Positions 37,074 to 46,588 of a stretch of DNA of 64,000 nucleotides are shown here, in pieces. Numbering within the stretch: position 1 is the first letter of the stretch; each line of letters starts with the position of its first letter. Under the pieces are notes generated by a model. That model saw only the letters and a program-made list of their open reading frames with translations, was not told the origin of the DNA and did no database searches. This stretch comes from Aurantiochytrium sp. KH105 (taxonomy: Eukaryota > Sar > Bigyra > Thraustochytrida > Thraustochytriidae), in the NCBI GenBank assembly GCA_003116975.1, contig BGKB01000146.1, positions 62,001 to 126,000 on the forward strand, in the 5' to 3' direction. The position numbers and the translations under genes are program-made.

Positions 37074-38874
37074 CTGCTTGCTTGCACGCGTGCAAAGGCG
37101 CGTGTTGTGTCGCCCTTGTGTGCTACTATGTCGGGACAGGTGGCACAAGGGCGGGAGAAGAGGAGCGAGCAAGGAGGAAGTCAAGAACGAGGCCTTGCCC
37201 GGCCTGGCCTGCGTTGCGTTGCGTTGCGTTGTCTCGCGACGCGACGCGACGCACGAGCGCGAGCAAGAAGGCAGGGAGACCCGGGAGGTATAGAGAGACG
37301 GAGATAAGAGAAGTGGAGGGGTGTCGAGTGTCGCGGGTTCCAAAGAACGAAAATGGATTGAATGACTGACTGACAGACTGACCCCTTTGCGATTGATTGC
37401 TTTCAACAGCTACGATGTGGAGTTTAAGCAGGAAGGCCCGATGGGCATCAACCTCGAAAGTAGTGACGACGGCCTGAACGCCTTTGTGGTGTCGAGCGAA
37501 AACGATCGCATCAAGTCCGGTCACCTCCTCGTCGCTGTGAACCAGGAGCCCCTGGAAGGGCTCTCGTTCGAGGACATCCTCGAAAAGGTGGGCGGTGCCT
37601 CGTGGCCCCGCACACTGAGCTTCACCACCACCCAGCGCAAAGACCACATTGCGCAGGCTGGAACCCTGCCTCTGCCGGACGACTTCTTTAGCGACCTCGC
37701 CGCGCTGTCTAATCAGGAGGAGGAGTACATTAAGGAATTCATGAACAAGAACCTCGAAGAGGCTCTTCGCGTCGTGACCTCGCCCCCCGAGGACCATGGC
37801 ATGCGCATGGCCACCGAAAGCGATGGCATCAAGGTCTTTCTTGGCGACAAGGAGGACTCCGAGGGCGAAAAGGTCCAGATGGTCCTCTCGCAGGTCCAGA
37901 TCCCAATCCCGGCCGACCTCATGATGAACGCGGCCGTCACCTGCACACGCGGCGAGTTCAAGCGCATCTTCACCATGCTCGACCCCATGTTCGGCGACGG
38001 CGATGTCCTCCATGTGATCCCCAAGGACTACGAACGCTACGGCGGCAAGACCGTGCGCCCTGAGAACCTGAACCTGCCCTTGTACTCAGTCAAGTGGGGC
38101 GCTTGGATGCTTCCCTTCCCGCTCTATAACCGCGACTTTGTCTTTTGCGAGTACACGTGCTGGGCCGAGAACGGCTACGGTGTTTCCATGTGCATGAGCA
38201 TCCCCAAAATCTCCGAAAAGGTCAAGAACCTCGAGGAGTCGCACAGCATCGTGCGCGGACACATGGGCATGACCGGTTACTTTTGGAAGAATACCGAGGG
38301 CTCTGACCCGAAGAAGCCCGTGGGCAAGAACGCCATGAGCATCGACCTCACCTACCTGCTCCAGATCAACATCAAGGGCGCGATTCCCAAGTGGGCCGTC
38401 AACCTCGTTGGACCTCAGCAGGGTCTCAACGTCAAGCGCGTCCGGGACTACGCACTCAAGCAGCGCGATATCATTACGCACTTTTTCGACAAGAACACTG
38501 AACTCAACGGCTTTGAGGTCCTGTCCGCCACGATTGACAAGGGTACGAGCTTCCAGACCACCATCGAGGTCCCCGAGGGTTCTGAGCTTGTCTTTGAATG
38601 GGTTCTTGAGGACTATGACATTTCATTTTCCATCCAGGGCCCCGATGGATCCTTTCCTGTTCCTGCTGCGTCGCACTCTTGCTCGCTCAAGACGGAGCCT
38701 TACCAGGACCGCTTCACTGCCAAGGAGGCTGGCGTTTACACGCTCAAGTGGGACAACTCTTCGAGCTGGTTCACCTCAAAGACCGTCTTTTACCACCAGG
38801 TCGTCGTCGATCCTGCCGACCCCCAGCCGTGGCCCAAGTGGCCGACGCGCGAGGAGGCCTTTGCGGCCGAATAA
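36752..38874 (+). CDS. PDZ-START-GOLD domain protein, two exons (36752-36777 and 37410-38874)
   Basis: The frame before 37410 has no ATG and ends in a splice acceptor (CTGAC branch-like units, then TTTCAACAG). A matching first exon lies at 36752-36777: ATG plus eight codons and two bases, followed by the donor GTACGT. The joint restores a Leu codon and gives MAAFGEDSL-YDVEF, a normal PDZ start. The product has 496 residues. A PDZ-like domain (about 8-90, with GPMGINLE) is followed by a START-type lipid-binding domain (about 110-370) and a GOLD-type beta sandwich (about 385-480, with ELVFEWVLEDYDISFSI and VYTLKWDN). START domains carry sterols or phospholipids, and GOLD domains act in Golgi and secretory traffic. 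A role in lipid transfer at membranes is likely; the ligand is unknown. Confidence 0.85.
36778..37409 (+). other. Intron of the PDZ-START-GOLD gene
   Basis: A 632-bp intron with donor GTACGT at 36778 and acceptor CAACAG ending at 37409. ACTGAC units, which fit a branch-point consensus, lie about 30-45 bp before the acceptor. The body is repetitive: a GTGC array at about 37041-37072 and GC-rich purine runs. It is the best-supported intron in the window. Confidence 0.75.
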
Positions 38875-38927
38875 GCCGTGACTCTCTTCCTTGAGTTGAG
38901 CCGAGCCAAGAAAGCCGAGCCAGGCCA

Positions 38928-38951
38928 GGCCAGGCCAGGCCTGGCCTGGCC
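38928..38951. repeat. 24-bp perfect palindrome after the PDZ-START-GOLD stop
   Basis: A perfect palindrome built of GGCCA units lies about 55 bp downstream of the stop codon. In the transcript it would form a very stable hairpin. Together with the neighbouring GCCGAGCC units it may take part in 3'-end formation, but that is not shown. Confidence 0.8.
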
Positions 38952-39155
38952 AAGCTAGGACCTTTCGTACTCACAGTCAACATGGAACAAAACGACACAA
39001 AAAACAAAGCGAACAAAAAAATGACAGAACGTAAGAAAGGAAAGAAAGAAAAGGATTGGCGAATGACATGCGTACTCTTTTTTGCTGTTTGTTTTTCAGA
39101 TTTGTTAGACGCTTCACTTGCGTGCGCTCCAAGGGTGACTGAGCTGCTCGGATCC

Positions 39156-40808
39156 TCAATCAAGATCCCAAAGTGCATCTTCACCCCCTCCGATCGACGT
39201 TCTTTGTTCACAAGAGGCATCATTTTTTGATAAGAAGCCGGAGTCTGCTTCAGAAGATGCAGTAATCTCCTTGTTCTCGAGGCATAGAGAAATGTCTACT
39301 TCGTGGGACTTTTCCCGTGATTCGGAGCCATTTTCTTCTTCACGCACGTGATCACTCTCGTTTTCATACAACTTGGTTTCGCTTTGCGTTGAGTCGGTAG
39401 TTGGTGTTTCGCTCTGCGTTGATTTTATATTTGATGTTGCACTTTGCGTTGAGTTGATGGTTGGTGTTTCGCTTTGCGTCAAGTCCATATCTTGCACTTC
39501 GCAGCGAGAGTCCAGACTCCCTTCTCCGCGTTTGCCAGCAGCAAGAGGTGTTTTCGCAGCAGCAGAAAGGTTTGCCACGGATGCGAATGAATTTTCGTCT
39601 TCGTCGCGTTGGGCTTCAGCGTCTGCAAATACATCTCTTTCTTGTACAACTTTTGCTGAACTTGAAAGTGACAGAGTCGCTGCGCCGTGCAAAAGCGATG
39701 GTGGCTCGCCATCGTCGGAATCGACCTCGGGAACCTCGTCCTCTTCTTGTCTCTGCCCGAGAATCTCGGGAGCTTCTCCATATTTTGCCTTGAACTTTTC
39801 CATTTCGCGACGCGTACGCGCGGCATCAGCCTCGGCTCGTGCTGCATCATTCTTGAGTTTGTTCGCTGCTAATTTTTCTTCCTCGTCAAAGTACCACACT
39901 GTGACGGCGAAGCGCATCATGGACGCGGGCAAGACTTCGTGCGGACAGCGTTCGTCCGCAAAGAACAAGACAGCTCGGCCCAAAGTGGGCGGAATGTCGG
40001 CAAGAGGGACGTAGACACGCTCATTTTCCTCGAGATCTGCAGGCTGTGGCGCAAACATGCGCAGTTCACCGCCATGCCCAGGTATCCACAGAGGATTGGC
40101 GTAAAACAATGCCGTGAGGCGGCGCCCGTTTTGAATGGTAGACGTGTTGTCACAGTGGCGAACGTAATGTGCGCCGTTCCCAGGATAGCAGGTGGCCATG
40201 GCATTGGAGCGAAGCGCACCTGTGCGAGCGAGGTTCGGAACGAGAGCCGCGAGCTCTGAGACGAGCGTATCCATGCGTTGCAAATACTTTGGCAATACAT
40301 GCCATTGGCATGCCTCTTCTTTGCCATCGAACCAAGCCACATGGTCTCCGCGCACGGCGTTCATGCGGTACGTTAAACTTGTACCGGCCTGGCCTCCAGC
40401 AAGGGCGCCAGGCTGCATTCGCGGACATCCAACCATGGAGTGCCTCGTTTCGGGAAGCTTGCCAGCCTTGTACGCGCGAACGAGCTCCTCGTGTAATTCC
40501 ACGGACATGGATTGGTCCAAGAATCCATCCAGAATCACAAAGTTATCTCTTTGCAGACGCTGCGCAATTTGTGCGAGCGCGTCATCGAAGAGCCACCACC
40601 ATTCTGCTTTGCCAAGCATCATGTACTTGGTGCGGAGCCCGGTGCTCCACGCACCGTCGGCTAGCGGTGTCGCCGGCGCATGCGTTGCCTGCTTCGTAGC
40701 ATTCTCTGCTACAGGTTTGGAGGCTTGGGACGGAAGCTTGTTCTGGGACGCAACGGACGTCTGCTTGGCGACGCGCCTGCGCTGCGCTTTCTTGCTCTTG
40801 CGACCCAT
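39156..40808 (-). CDS. EGLN/PHD-type prolyl 4-hydroxylase (Fe(II)/2-oxoglutarate oxygenase)
   Basis: A 550-residue protein. The catalytic core (about 85-310) matches animal EGLN enzymes: HYVRHCDN with metal ligands H218 and D220, PHEVLP with H290, and R299 in RFAVTVWYFD, which binds 2-oxoglutarate. The H290-R299 spacing of nine is as in EGLN1. Such enzymes hydroxylate a proline in an oxygen-dependent way: HIF-alpha in animals, Skp1 in Dictyostelium and Toxoplasma. With no HIF known in such protists, Skp1 is the more likely target. The N-terminus is basic (MGRKSKKAQRRR) and could be nuclear. After the core come a charged helix (310-345), an acidic region, and four degenerate copies of a 10-residue TQSETPT-type repeat. 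The gene is head-to-head with the SUMF2-like gene, 631 bp apart. Confidence 0.9.
   Translation of the reverse strand: MGRKSKKAQRRRVAKQTSVASQNKLPSQASKPVAENATKQATHAPATPLADGAWSTGLRTKYMMLGKAEWWWLFDDALAQIAQRLQRDNFVILDGFLDQSMSVELHEELVRAYKAGKLPETRHSMVGCPRMQPGALAGGQAGTSLTYRMNAVRGDHVAWFDGKEEACQWHVLPKYLQRMDTLVSELAALVPNLARTGALRSNAMATCYPGNGAHYVRHCDNTSTIQNGRRLTALFYANPLWIPGHGGELRMFAPQPADLEENERVYVPLADIPPTLGRAVLFFADERCPHEVLPASMMRFAVTVWYFDEEEKLAANKLKNDAARAEADAARTRREMEKFKAKYGEAPEILGQRQEEDEVPEVDSDDGEPPSLLHGAATLSLSSSAKVVQERDVFADAEAQRDEDENSFASVANLSAAAKTPLAAGKRGEGSLDSRCEVQDMDLTQSETPTINSTQSATSNIKSTQSETPTTDSTQSETKLYENESDHVREEENGSESREKSHEVDISLCLENKEITASSEADSGFLSKNDASCEQRTSIGGGEDALWDLD
39373..39492. repeat. Four degenerate 30-bp coding repeats in the hydroxylase gene
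   Basis: A 30-bp unit with the core TTTCGCT(T/C)TGCGT occurs four times. On the minus strand it encodes TQSETPT-type decapeptides in the C-terminal tail of the oxygenase. Confidence 0.8.
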
Positions 40809-41439
40809 CGATCGGTCTTGTGCTTGTCGTTGCTGAGCGCTCAGCGAGCTCTGGTAGCGCTGACGACGTCTCCGAGGTCGTCACGGCCGCTAGCTTGGTT
40901 GGCTCGCCCGCTGCAAATGTGGTTCTGCCGCCGCTTCATGCATACTCAATGTCAGTTTAGTCACCAGAGCCGGTCAACGGTCTTTGGTGAATACATTGAC
41001 GCGAGTATTTTGATGACGTACAGATAGCCGCGTGAAGGTTGCGAAGGCAAAGGACACAAAGCCCTAGGTCTAGGCCTACCTTGGCGCGCCACTCCATCGA
41101 ACTGCATGAGTAAAGTGAATGGGTCTGATGATTCGTCCTGTTCGCTGCTGCTAAAGAAAATGACGCAGTAATGCGCCACGCGAATGTGGTTCTCATCGCT
41201 TCTCCGCATCCTCGCTCCTCTCTTTCACGATTCTCTAAACTACGTGCGCTGCATGCTGCAGGGCAATGTTGTGCAATCGTTGCACTGTCGGGTCTAGCTC
41301 ATCCTCCGCACTGTGTATTCGCGACCCAATCTCTTGGAGTGGACAAATCTGATGTATCGAATCCATCGATCGACCGATCCGAGGCAAACCGTTTACGCGG
41401 GACGCGACGACGACAACGCACGCGCGAGCACCGAGCAAG
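40809..41439. promoter_or_regulatory. Divergent promoter between the prolyl hydroxylase and SUMF2-like genes
   Basis: This 631-bp region separates two divergent start codons. Its middle is lower in GC. No ORF, repeat array or recognised motif stands out. Confidence 0.5.
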
Positions 41440-42681
41440 ATGCGCACATGGACGGCGCTTACGGTGGCCTGCATGGCGTTTGCCGCGCAGGCGAGCCTTA
41501 GCTTGGGCGAAACCGAGGACGCTTTTGCTAGCAAGATGGTGACTCTCGACGGCGGCGACTTTGTCATGGGCGACTCGCTCTCAACGAAGCTGCACCCACA
41601 AGCGCTTCCGCCACAAAGCGTGCACGTGGACGCCTTTCGCGTGGACAAGTGGCCGGCGACGAACCGCGAGTTTCGCGAGTTTGTGCGTGCAACTAAGTTC
41701 AAGACGGACTCGGAAAAGTTTGGATGGAGCTTTGTGCTCGACTATCAGGCCACAGAACGCGCGCGCGAGCTCTCGGAGAGCCAGGTCAAGGACGCTTCGC
41801 ACTGGCTCGCCGTGCCGCAGGCGTACTGGCGTCAGCCAGATGGCCCAGGATCGGGTATCCAGGACACCTTGGACCATGTCGCAGGTCATTTGAGCTACAA
41901 CGACGCCAAGGCCTTTTGCAAATGGCGCGGCTTGCGATTGCTCTCCGAGTCCGAGTGGGAGTTTGCAGCCCGTGGTGGCGAGGTTGACACAAAGTACCCA
42001 TGGGGCAACAATGAGCCCTGGAAAGAAACGGACGGATCGTGGCCAATGAATGTTTGGCAGGGCACTTTCCCAAAGGAAAATGATTTGGGCGATGGGTATG
42101 CGACGACAAGCCCAGCGCAGGCCTTCCCGCCAAACAAGTATGGCCTTTATGATGTTCTTGGCAATGTGTGGGAGTGGACCAAGACAAAGTACCTGGAGAT
42201 GCACCCGGATGCGATCAAGCAGGACCAACAACGCAAGGGTGAGGCCGTGCAACGCGTTCTGCGTGGCGGCTCTTTCCTGGACACGGCCGATGGTGCCTTT
42301 AACCACAAGGTCGATCTCAATACGCGCATGGGCAACACCGAGGACAGCGCCTCGAGTAATACGGGTGTGCGTTGCGCCGCGAGTGTTGGACCGCAATCCA
42401 AAGAGTCGGGCTACAAGTACCGTAAGCCATCCAAGCCCAAGGGCGTGGGTGGAATCCCTGGTCTTGATCAGGAGACGATGCAGCGCATCGTGGAGGAGGG
42501 CGGGATCGAGGCCCTGCAGGAGCTCTTGGGTGACAAGGCCACGGTGACGACTGCGGGCGAACTCAAGGAGCGCCAAGCCAAGATGCATCGCCAGATGGAG
42601 GAGCTCCGTCGTATGGAGGAGCTTGAAAAGCAGCAGGCAACTCGTGGCGGGGACGACAGTGCCGAGCATATTGAGCTTTAG
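41440..42681 (+). CDS. ER-resident FGE-family protein, SUMF2-like, lacking the catalytic cysteines
   Basis: A 413-residue protein. The ATG at 41440 (CAAGATG) opens a signal peptide that ends near AAQAS. The FGE-sulfatase fold follows: GGDFVMGDS, SESEWEFAARGG, YPWGN, GLYDVLGNVWEWT and a final GVRCAA. At 272-285 the sequence reads RVLRGGSFLDTADG, as in human SUMF2, where SUMF1 has the two active-site Cys; Asp and Gly occupy those positions here. The enzyme is therefore probably not a formylglycine generator but a SUMF2-like regulator or partner. A charged helical tail (about 345-410) ends in HIEL, a KDEL-type ER-retention signal. The window also encodes a sulfatase with the Cys motif that such proteins act on. 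Head-to-head with the prolyl hydroxylase gene. Confidence 0.9.
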   Translation: MRTWTALTVACMAFAAQASLSLGETEDAFASKMVTLDGGDFVMGDSLSTKLHPQALPPQSVHVDAFRVDKWPATNREFREFVRATKFKTDSEKFGWSFVLDYQATERARELSESQVKDASHWLAVPQAYWRQPDGPGSGIQDTLDHVAGHLSYNDAKAFCKWRGLRLLSESEWEFAARGGEVDTKYPWGNNEPWKETDGSWPMNVWQGTFPKENDLGDGYATTSPAQAFPPNKYGLYDVLGNVWEWTKTKYLEMHPDAIKQDQQRKGEAVQRVLRGGSFLDTADGAFNHKVDLNTRMGNTEDSASSNTGVRCAASVGPQSKESGYKYRKPSKPKGVGGIPGLDQETMQRIVEEGGIEALQELLGDKATVTTAGELKERQAKMHRQMEELRRMEELEKQQATRGGDDSAEHIEL

Positions 42682-43296
42682 ATTGTTTTGATTTAAAAAC
42701 TGTAAACAAATGCAAGGTCGTGCGTTGGCGTCGTTCTCGGCAATTCCGTTTCAAGATGCGCGGCACACGCAAAGAAACGAGACCCGAGAGCATAATCGAT
42801 GCCCCCTGATTTTTATATTTATTGTCTCTCGGCGTTGTTTCGGTGATGCAAGTGATTGTGGTGAGATTAGACATGGCATTGATTGATCGCACACGCACAT
42901 GAGTGCAAATATTCAACGGAATTTTAAAGGAAATGGGTTGATTGGGATTGAAAGATAGGTACGACAGATTTATACAGCGCAGAGCGCATTTGTAATGTAA
43001 AAGACGAATGCGCACCACAGGGGTGACGTACAAAAGCTTCGAGCGAAGCAAGGCGGCTCTACTCCGCCTGCTGACTCGAAGGCTGACCTTTAAACAAAGA
43101 CTCGTGAAGAGGCGAGCGAGGGATTTGCGCACGCAGGGAGAAGGGAAATCACAGCTACTAGCTAGCACAGGCCGCCAGCACCCGCAGCGCAACGCACCTC
43201 GGCAACCGACCAGCCGACAAACAGGCCGACGACCGCCAGACCACGAGACAAAAAAACAGTCATTGGATGCGAGAGAAACTGTGCGCGCACACTCAC
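42682..43296. other. Convergent 3' intergenic region
   Basis: About 615 bp between the 3' ends of the SUMF2-like and zinc-finger genes. The sequence is moderately AT-rich near 42700-43000. Nothing is recognised. Confidence 0.5.
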
Positions 43297-43845
43297 TCAG
43301 AGCATCTCGACCTTTTTAGCTGCAGCGCCCTGGTTCTCGTCGGCAAGGTGCTTGCGCGCCAGAGCGGCGTGGTCAAAGTCGCAACTGTGCTGGTCGGCGT
43401 AGCGGTGCATACCGCAGAAGATGTAGCCGCACCTGCATTCAATACCGGTGAGGCCGATCTTCTTGCGGCAGTGCCAGCAACGGTTCTTCTTCTTTTGCAC
43501 AGGCCGTTCCTTGACCTCCTCTTCCTCCTCGCCGTCTGCACCTGCCATCTCCACGTCTCCGTCCTTGGCGTCGGCGACGGGCTGTGGCGCCTCAGGCGCC
43601 TTCGTATCGGGAGCCTTGGCCTCGGCCTTGGGCGCCGCGGCCTCCTTCTCCTCGCTATGCGCTGTGCTGGCCGCCGGCGCCGGCGTGACCGCCGGCGCCG
43701 CGCTGGCCGCGAGCGTCTTGTCGCTCATCTTCTTCTTGTAGCACACCGAGCAGTAGCCGGCGTAGCTCGGCGACCCGTGGAACGAGCACGAGTCCTCCAG
43801 GCACGGCGAGGCCTCCTGGCCGCTGTTGTTGTTCGCCGTCGACAT
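43297..43845 (-). CDS. A20/AN1 zinc-finger stress-associated protein (ZFAND5/6 type)
   Basis: A 182-residue protein. An A20-type finger is at the N-terminus (C15, C20, C32, C35 in a Cx4C-x11-CxxC arrangement, with YAGYCSVCYKKK). A long Ala/Pro/Glu-rich linker follows, ending in an acidic run. An AN1-type finger lies near 122-160 (RCWHCRKKIGLTGIECRCGY, then FCGMHRYADQHSCDFDH). This two-finger layout is that of ZFAND5/6 and plant stress-associated proteins, which bind ubiquitin through A20 and link to proteasome or stress responses. The start at 43845 has A at -3 and lies just before the conserved part. The frame is open far upstream only through Arg/Ala/Pro low complexity. Confidence 0.92.
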   Translation of the reverse strand: MSTANNNSGQEASPCLEDSCSFHGSPSYAGYCSVCYKKKMSDKTLAASAAPAVTPAPAASTAHSEEKEAAAPKAEAKAPDTKAPEAPQPVADAKDGDVEMAGADGEEEEEVKERPVQKKKNRCWHCRKKIGLTGIECRCGYIFCGMHRYADQHSCDFDHAALARKHLADENQGAAAKKVEML

Positions 43846-44757
43846 CCTGCCTCTCCCGCGCTCCGCCGCGCCTTCGCTCGCCCAACGCACGTTCGTTCCT
43901 TCGTTCCTTCGTCCAAATCGACTCGAATCGAACGACTCCAACGCACCGCGCGGCGACTTTTCCTGCGGCCTTCCGACTCGCGCCTCGCGCCGCTGCCGCT
44001 CGCGCCCTCCTGCGCCTGCCCGAGAGCGCGCCTGCGCTCTGCCCGTGCGTGCGCGCCTGCGCTCTGCCCGTGCGTGCGTGCGTGCGTGCGTGCGTGTTGC
44101 GTGCGTGCGTGCGTGTTGCGTGCGTGCGTGCGTGCGTGCGAGCCTCTCCTTGCGCGGCCGTGCTCGAGTTGCAGGTCTGCCGCGCCTCGCTCCGTGTCTC
44201 TCTCCCCCTTCTCTCTCTGCGTCGCCTTCCTTGCTCCTTCCTTTCTGCTTCGTTCCCGAAGGTCGCGCGCGGGCCCCTGTTCCGGGCCCCCGATTTCCCG
44301 CTGGCTGCTGCTTCTTCTCCCGCCCCCTTTCCTGCGCCGCGCGTCTCCGAGGCAGCAGCAGGCAGGCGCCGCGCGGCGGGCGGCGGCGGCGGCTGCGGCC
44401 GCGGGCCGAGCGGAGGCGGGGGCGCGCGGGGAGGGCGGCGCGCGGGGAGGGCGGGGCGCGCGGGCGCGGCGGGAGCTGGCGGGCGGGAATGGACTGGCGG
44501 GAGCGGGGAGGGCCCGCGGGAGGTAGAAAGCGGGAAACTCTCCGGGTTCCGCAGAGAGCCAGCCGCAGAGGGCGTTCTCGGAGAAGGGTGTGTGCGTGGG
44601 AACGCCGAAGGGACGGGGCCCGGGGTCCGAAGTTCCGAGGAGGCGGCGGCTTCGGGCGGGTCGAGGGCGACCGAGGAGAGGGGCGTCGGGGATGCGACCG
44701 CAACCTGCACTGCAGTGCTGCTGCTGGTTGCTGCTGCTGCAGCTGATGCCGTGTCAT
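43846..44757. promoter_or_regulatory. GC-rich upstream region of the A20/AN1 gene
   Basis: A GTGC/GTGCGT array at about 44069-44140 and several GC-rich tracts make both strands open through Arg/Ala/Pro codons. I see no gene. The part close to 43846 is presumably the promoter of the zinc-finger gene. Confidence 0.5.
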
Positions 44758-46588
44758 CAGGCCGATAGTAGGCTGCTGGCGAAATCAGATTCGACCATGG
44801 CGAAGAGCTGCAGACACTGGCTCACGTCGGCGAAGGCATGATTTCTTCGATGCGTTCATGGGTTAAGATCGCGAAAAGTTTTATTGCCTCGTCCAAATCA
44901 CACAACGCCTCGTCCAAGACACACAACGCCTCGTCCAAGACGTACAACGCGAACTTAAAAAGTCGCATCAGCAGTGCGCTCATTCCAAAAACGAAGCTCA
45001 AACAGCAAATGATAAGAGGTCTTGAGACTCAAGGCAGCTCTCTCGGATGCTGAGAAAATTGGACGACGCGTTCTTTGTCAGGAGCAAGACAAGAATTGCC
45101 AACAATGTTCCTCTCTTTTGAGCATGAAAGAGCGTGAAGGAGGCCGACTCTTCGAGTTGGAAGAACGTACGGAAAAAGCCTGTGGAAGGCGAAGGATGAG
45201 TATGAAATGAAGCATATCCGCTGCGAGCGGACGATTCGCAATTGGTTTGCCGCAGAACCATTGTTGTACAAACGTAAAGTCGTCGTCAAACAGAAGACAT
45301 CCGCAAATGCAGAGGATCACAAACGCAAGCGTCTCCAATTTGCACACAGGCTGCAAACTTGGACGGAAAATGACTCATACTTTACGATATTCATCGATGA
45401 AATGCCTTTCTACTCGACGATGTCGTCCACAAAGAGACGATCACCATCAGGAACGCGGGCGGCTGTTCTTGTGCCTCCTGAAAGCACCTTATCACATCGT
45501 TTGCAGGCCGCAATGGCAGTGCATAGTGATATCGGACTGATCTACGGAGCGACCTTCCCTCCGGTCAAACAATCTCGGCTCTGGACGGCGCAGTACAGCA
45601 CAAATGAGTTCAAGGAAATTTCTGAAGGGTCTATTCCGCTCTCTCATGACTGGTACAGACCCCCACAGCAAGGTTAGGTACGCGGAGAAGTTTAGGAACA
45701 AGCGAATAATACTCGTTTGGGACAATGCACCGGATTTGGGATCTCAACGTAGAGCCGAAAGTGCGGAACATGGACTGCCCGAAGACGTCAAACCTGAAAA
45801 CTTTGACGAGTTTGTTTCCTTCGCGCGCGAGCGCAGAGCGACTGTTCGGGTCGAGTATGCCGCACCAATTTCGCCTCACTTGAACTTGTATGAGTATTAC
45901 AACCGCGTGCTCCGAAGTCTCGCCAATACAAAGCGCAACCGACGTGAAGTGCGAAGTGCTCTTCTAATAATGCCAGTACGTGGTCAAGTCATCTCTAACC
46001 GGATCGATGTGTTGAAAAACATTGTTGAAGAGTGCATGGAAACTCTGAAGCATGAGCATGGTCCGCTGCAAACAGAAAAATCTAGCAGGGGCATGTCAAG
46101 AACGATTCAGAAGGTCATAGATATGGACGGGTTTCTAGATTGATATTGGGTAAACTCATTGAAATAAGCGAAGCTACACAAGTGTTATTTCTCCTTTGCG
46201 CTGCTTCTTTTTGGGATGATAGGCTTTCTTCATAAAGCAGCGGTAGCATCTGGAGCTAAGCGCTCTCTTCTTCCGGTGTGCGTCATCCAGGGACATACTA
46301 CAATTGTCTTACCGTAAATGAGTTTCGCACATAGTTCTTCAGCGAATGTTGAATTCAGGATGCAAAATCGGATAAAACGCCTCATAATTGCCCGGAATTT
46401 TTACACTGTTTCCGGCGGTTTGCAATGGAGCTCCTGTTGTTCCAGCAACAGACGCAGTCAACGCTTGTTGCGCATGCCATTGTCAAGCTCGTAAGTTTCT
46501 TGGCATGGAGTCAAATCAAAGACAACGTGAAATTGATGCAGCAGAATCCTGATATTTGTTTCGCGCTAATTTAGCTTAGCTTACTTAT
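44758..46588. mobile_element. Lower-GC island with a degenerate IS630/Tc1-type transposon
   Basis: This 1.8-kb block is poorer in GC than its neighbours. It contains a broken DDE transposase (about 44838-46143). A 21-bp repeat (GCCTCGTCCAAGACACACAAC-type, three units) is at about 44886-44948. Between 46144 and 46588 a minus-strand fragment encodes a short Cys/Lys-rich stretch (SRCYRCFMKKAYHPKKK) that could belong to another decayed element. I found no convincing terminal inverted repeats or TA target duplication, so the element's ends are not defined. Confidence 0.6.
44838..46143 (+). pseudogene. Frameshifted DDE transposase of the IS630/Tc1/mariner group
   Basis: Pieces of one transposase lie in two frames. 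A first part (45207-45677) has CERTIRNWF and the first catalytic Asp in FTIFIDEMPF (codon 45396). The second part (about 45604-46143) holds the second Asp in ILVWDNAPD (codon 45721) and a Glu in SPHLNLYEYYNRVL (codon 45892), comparable to the SPDLNPIE motif of the family. The frame changes between the first and second Asp. Two more fragments (44838-45053 and 45022-45210) extend upstream with stops between them. The spacing from the second Asp to the Glu is 57 residues, longer than the 34-41 of common families. An active protein is unlikely. Confidence 0.7.

Noticed and set aside
36101-37406. Two minus-strand and several plus-strand frames over 200 codons
   Set aside because: They overlap the GC-rich promoter and the intron of the PDZ-START-GOLD gene and encode only Arg/Ala/Pro-rich sequence.
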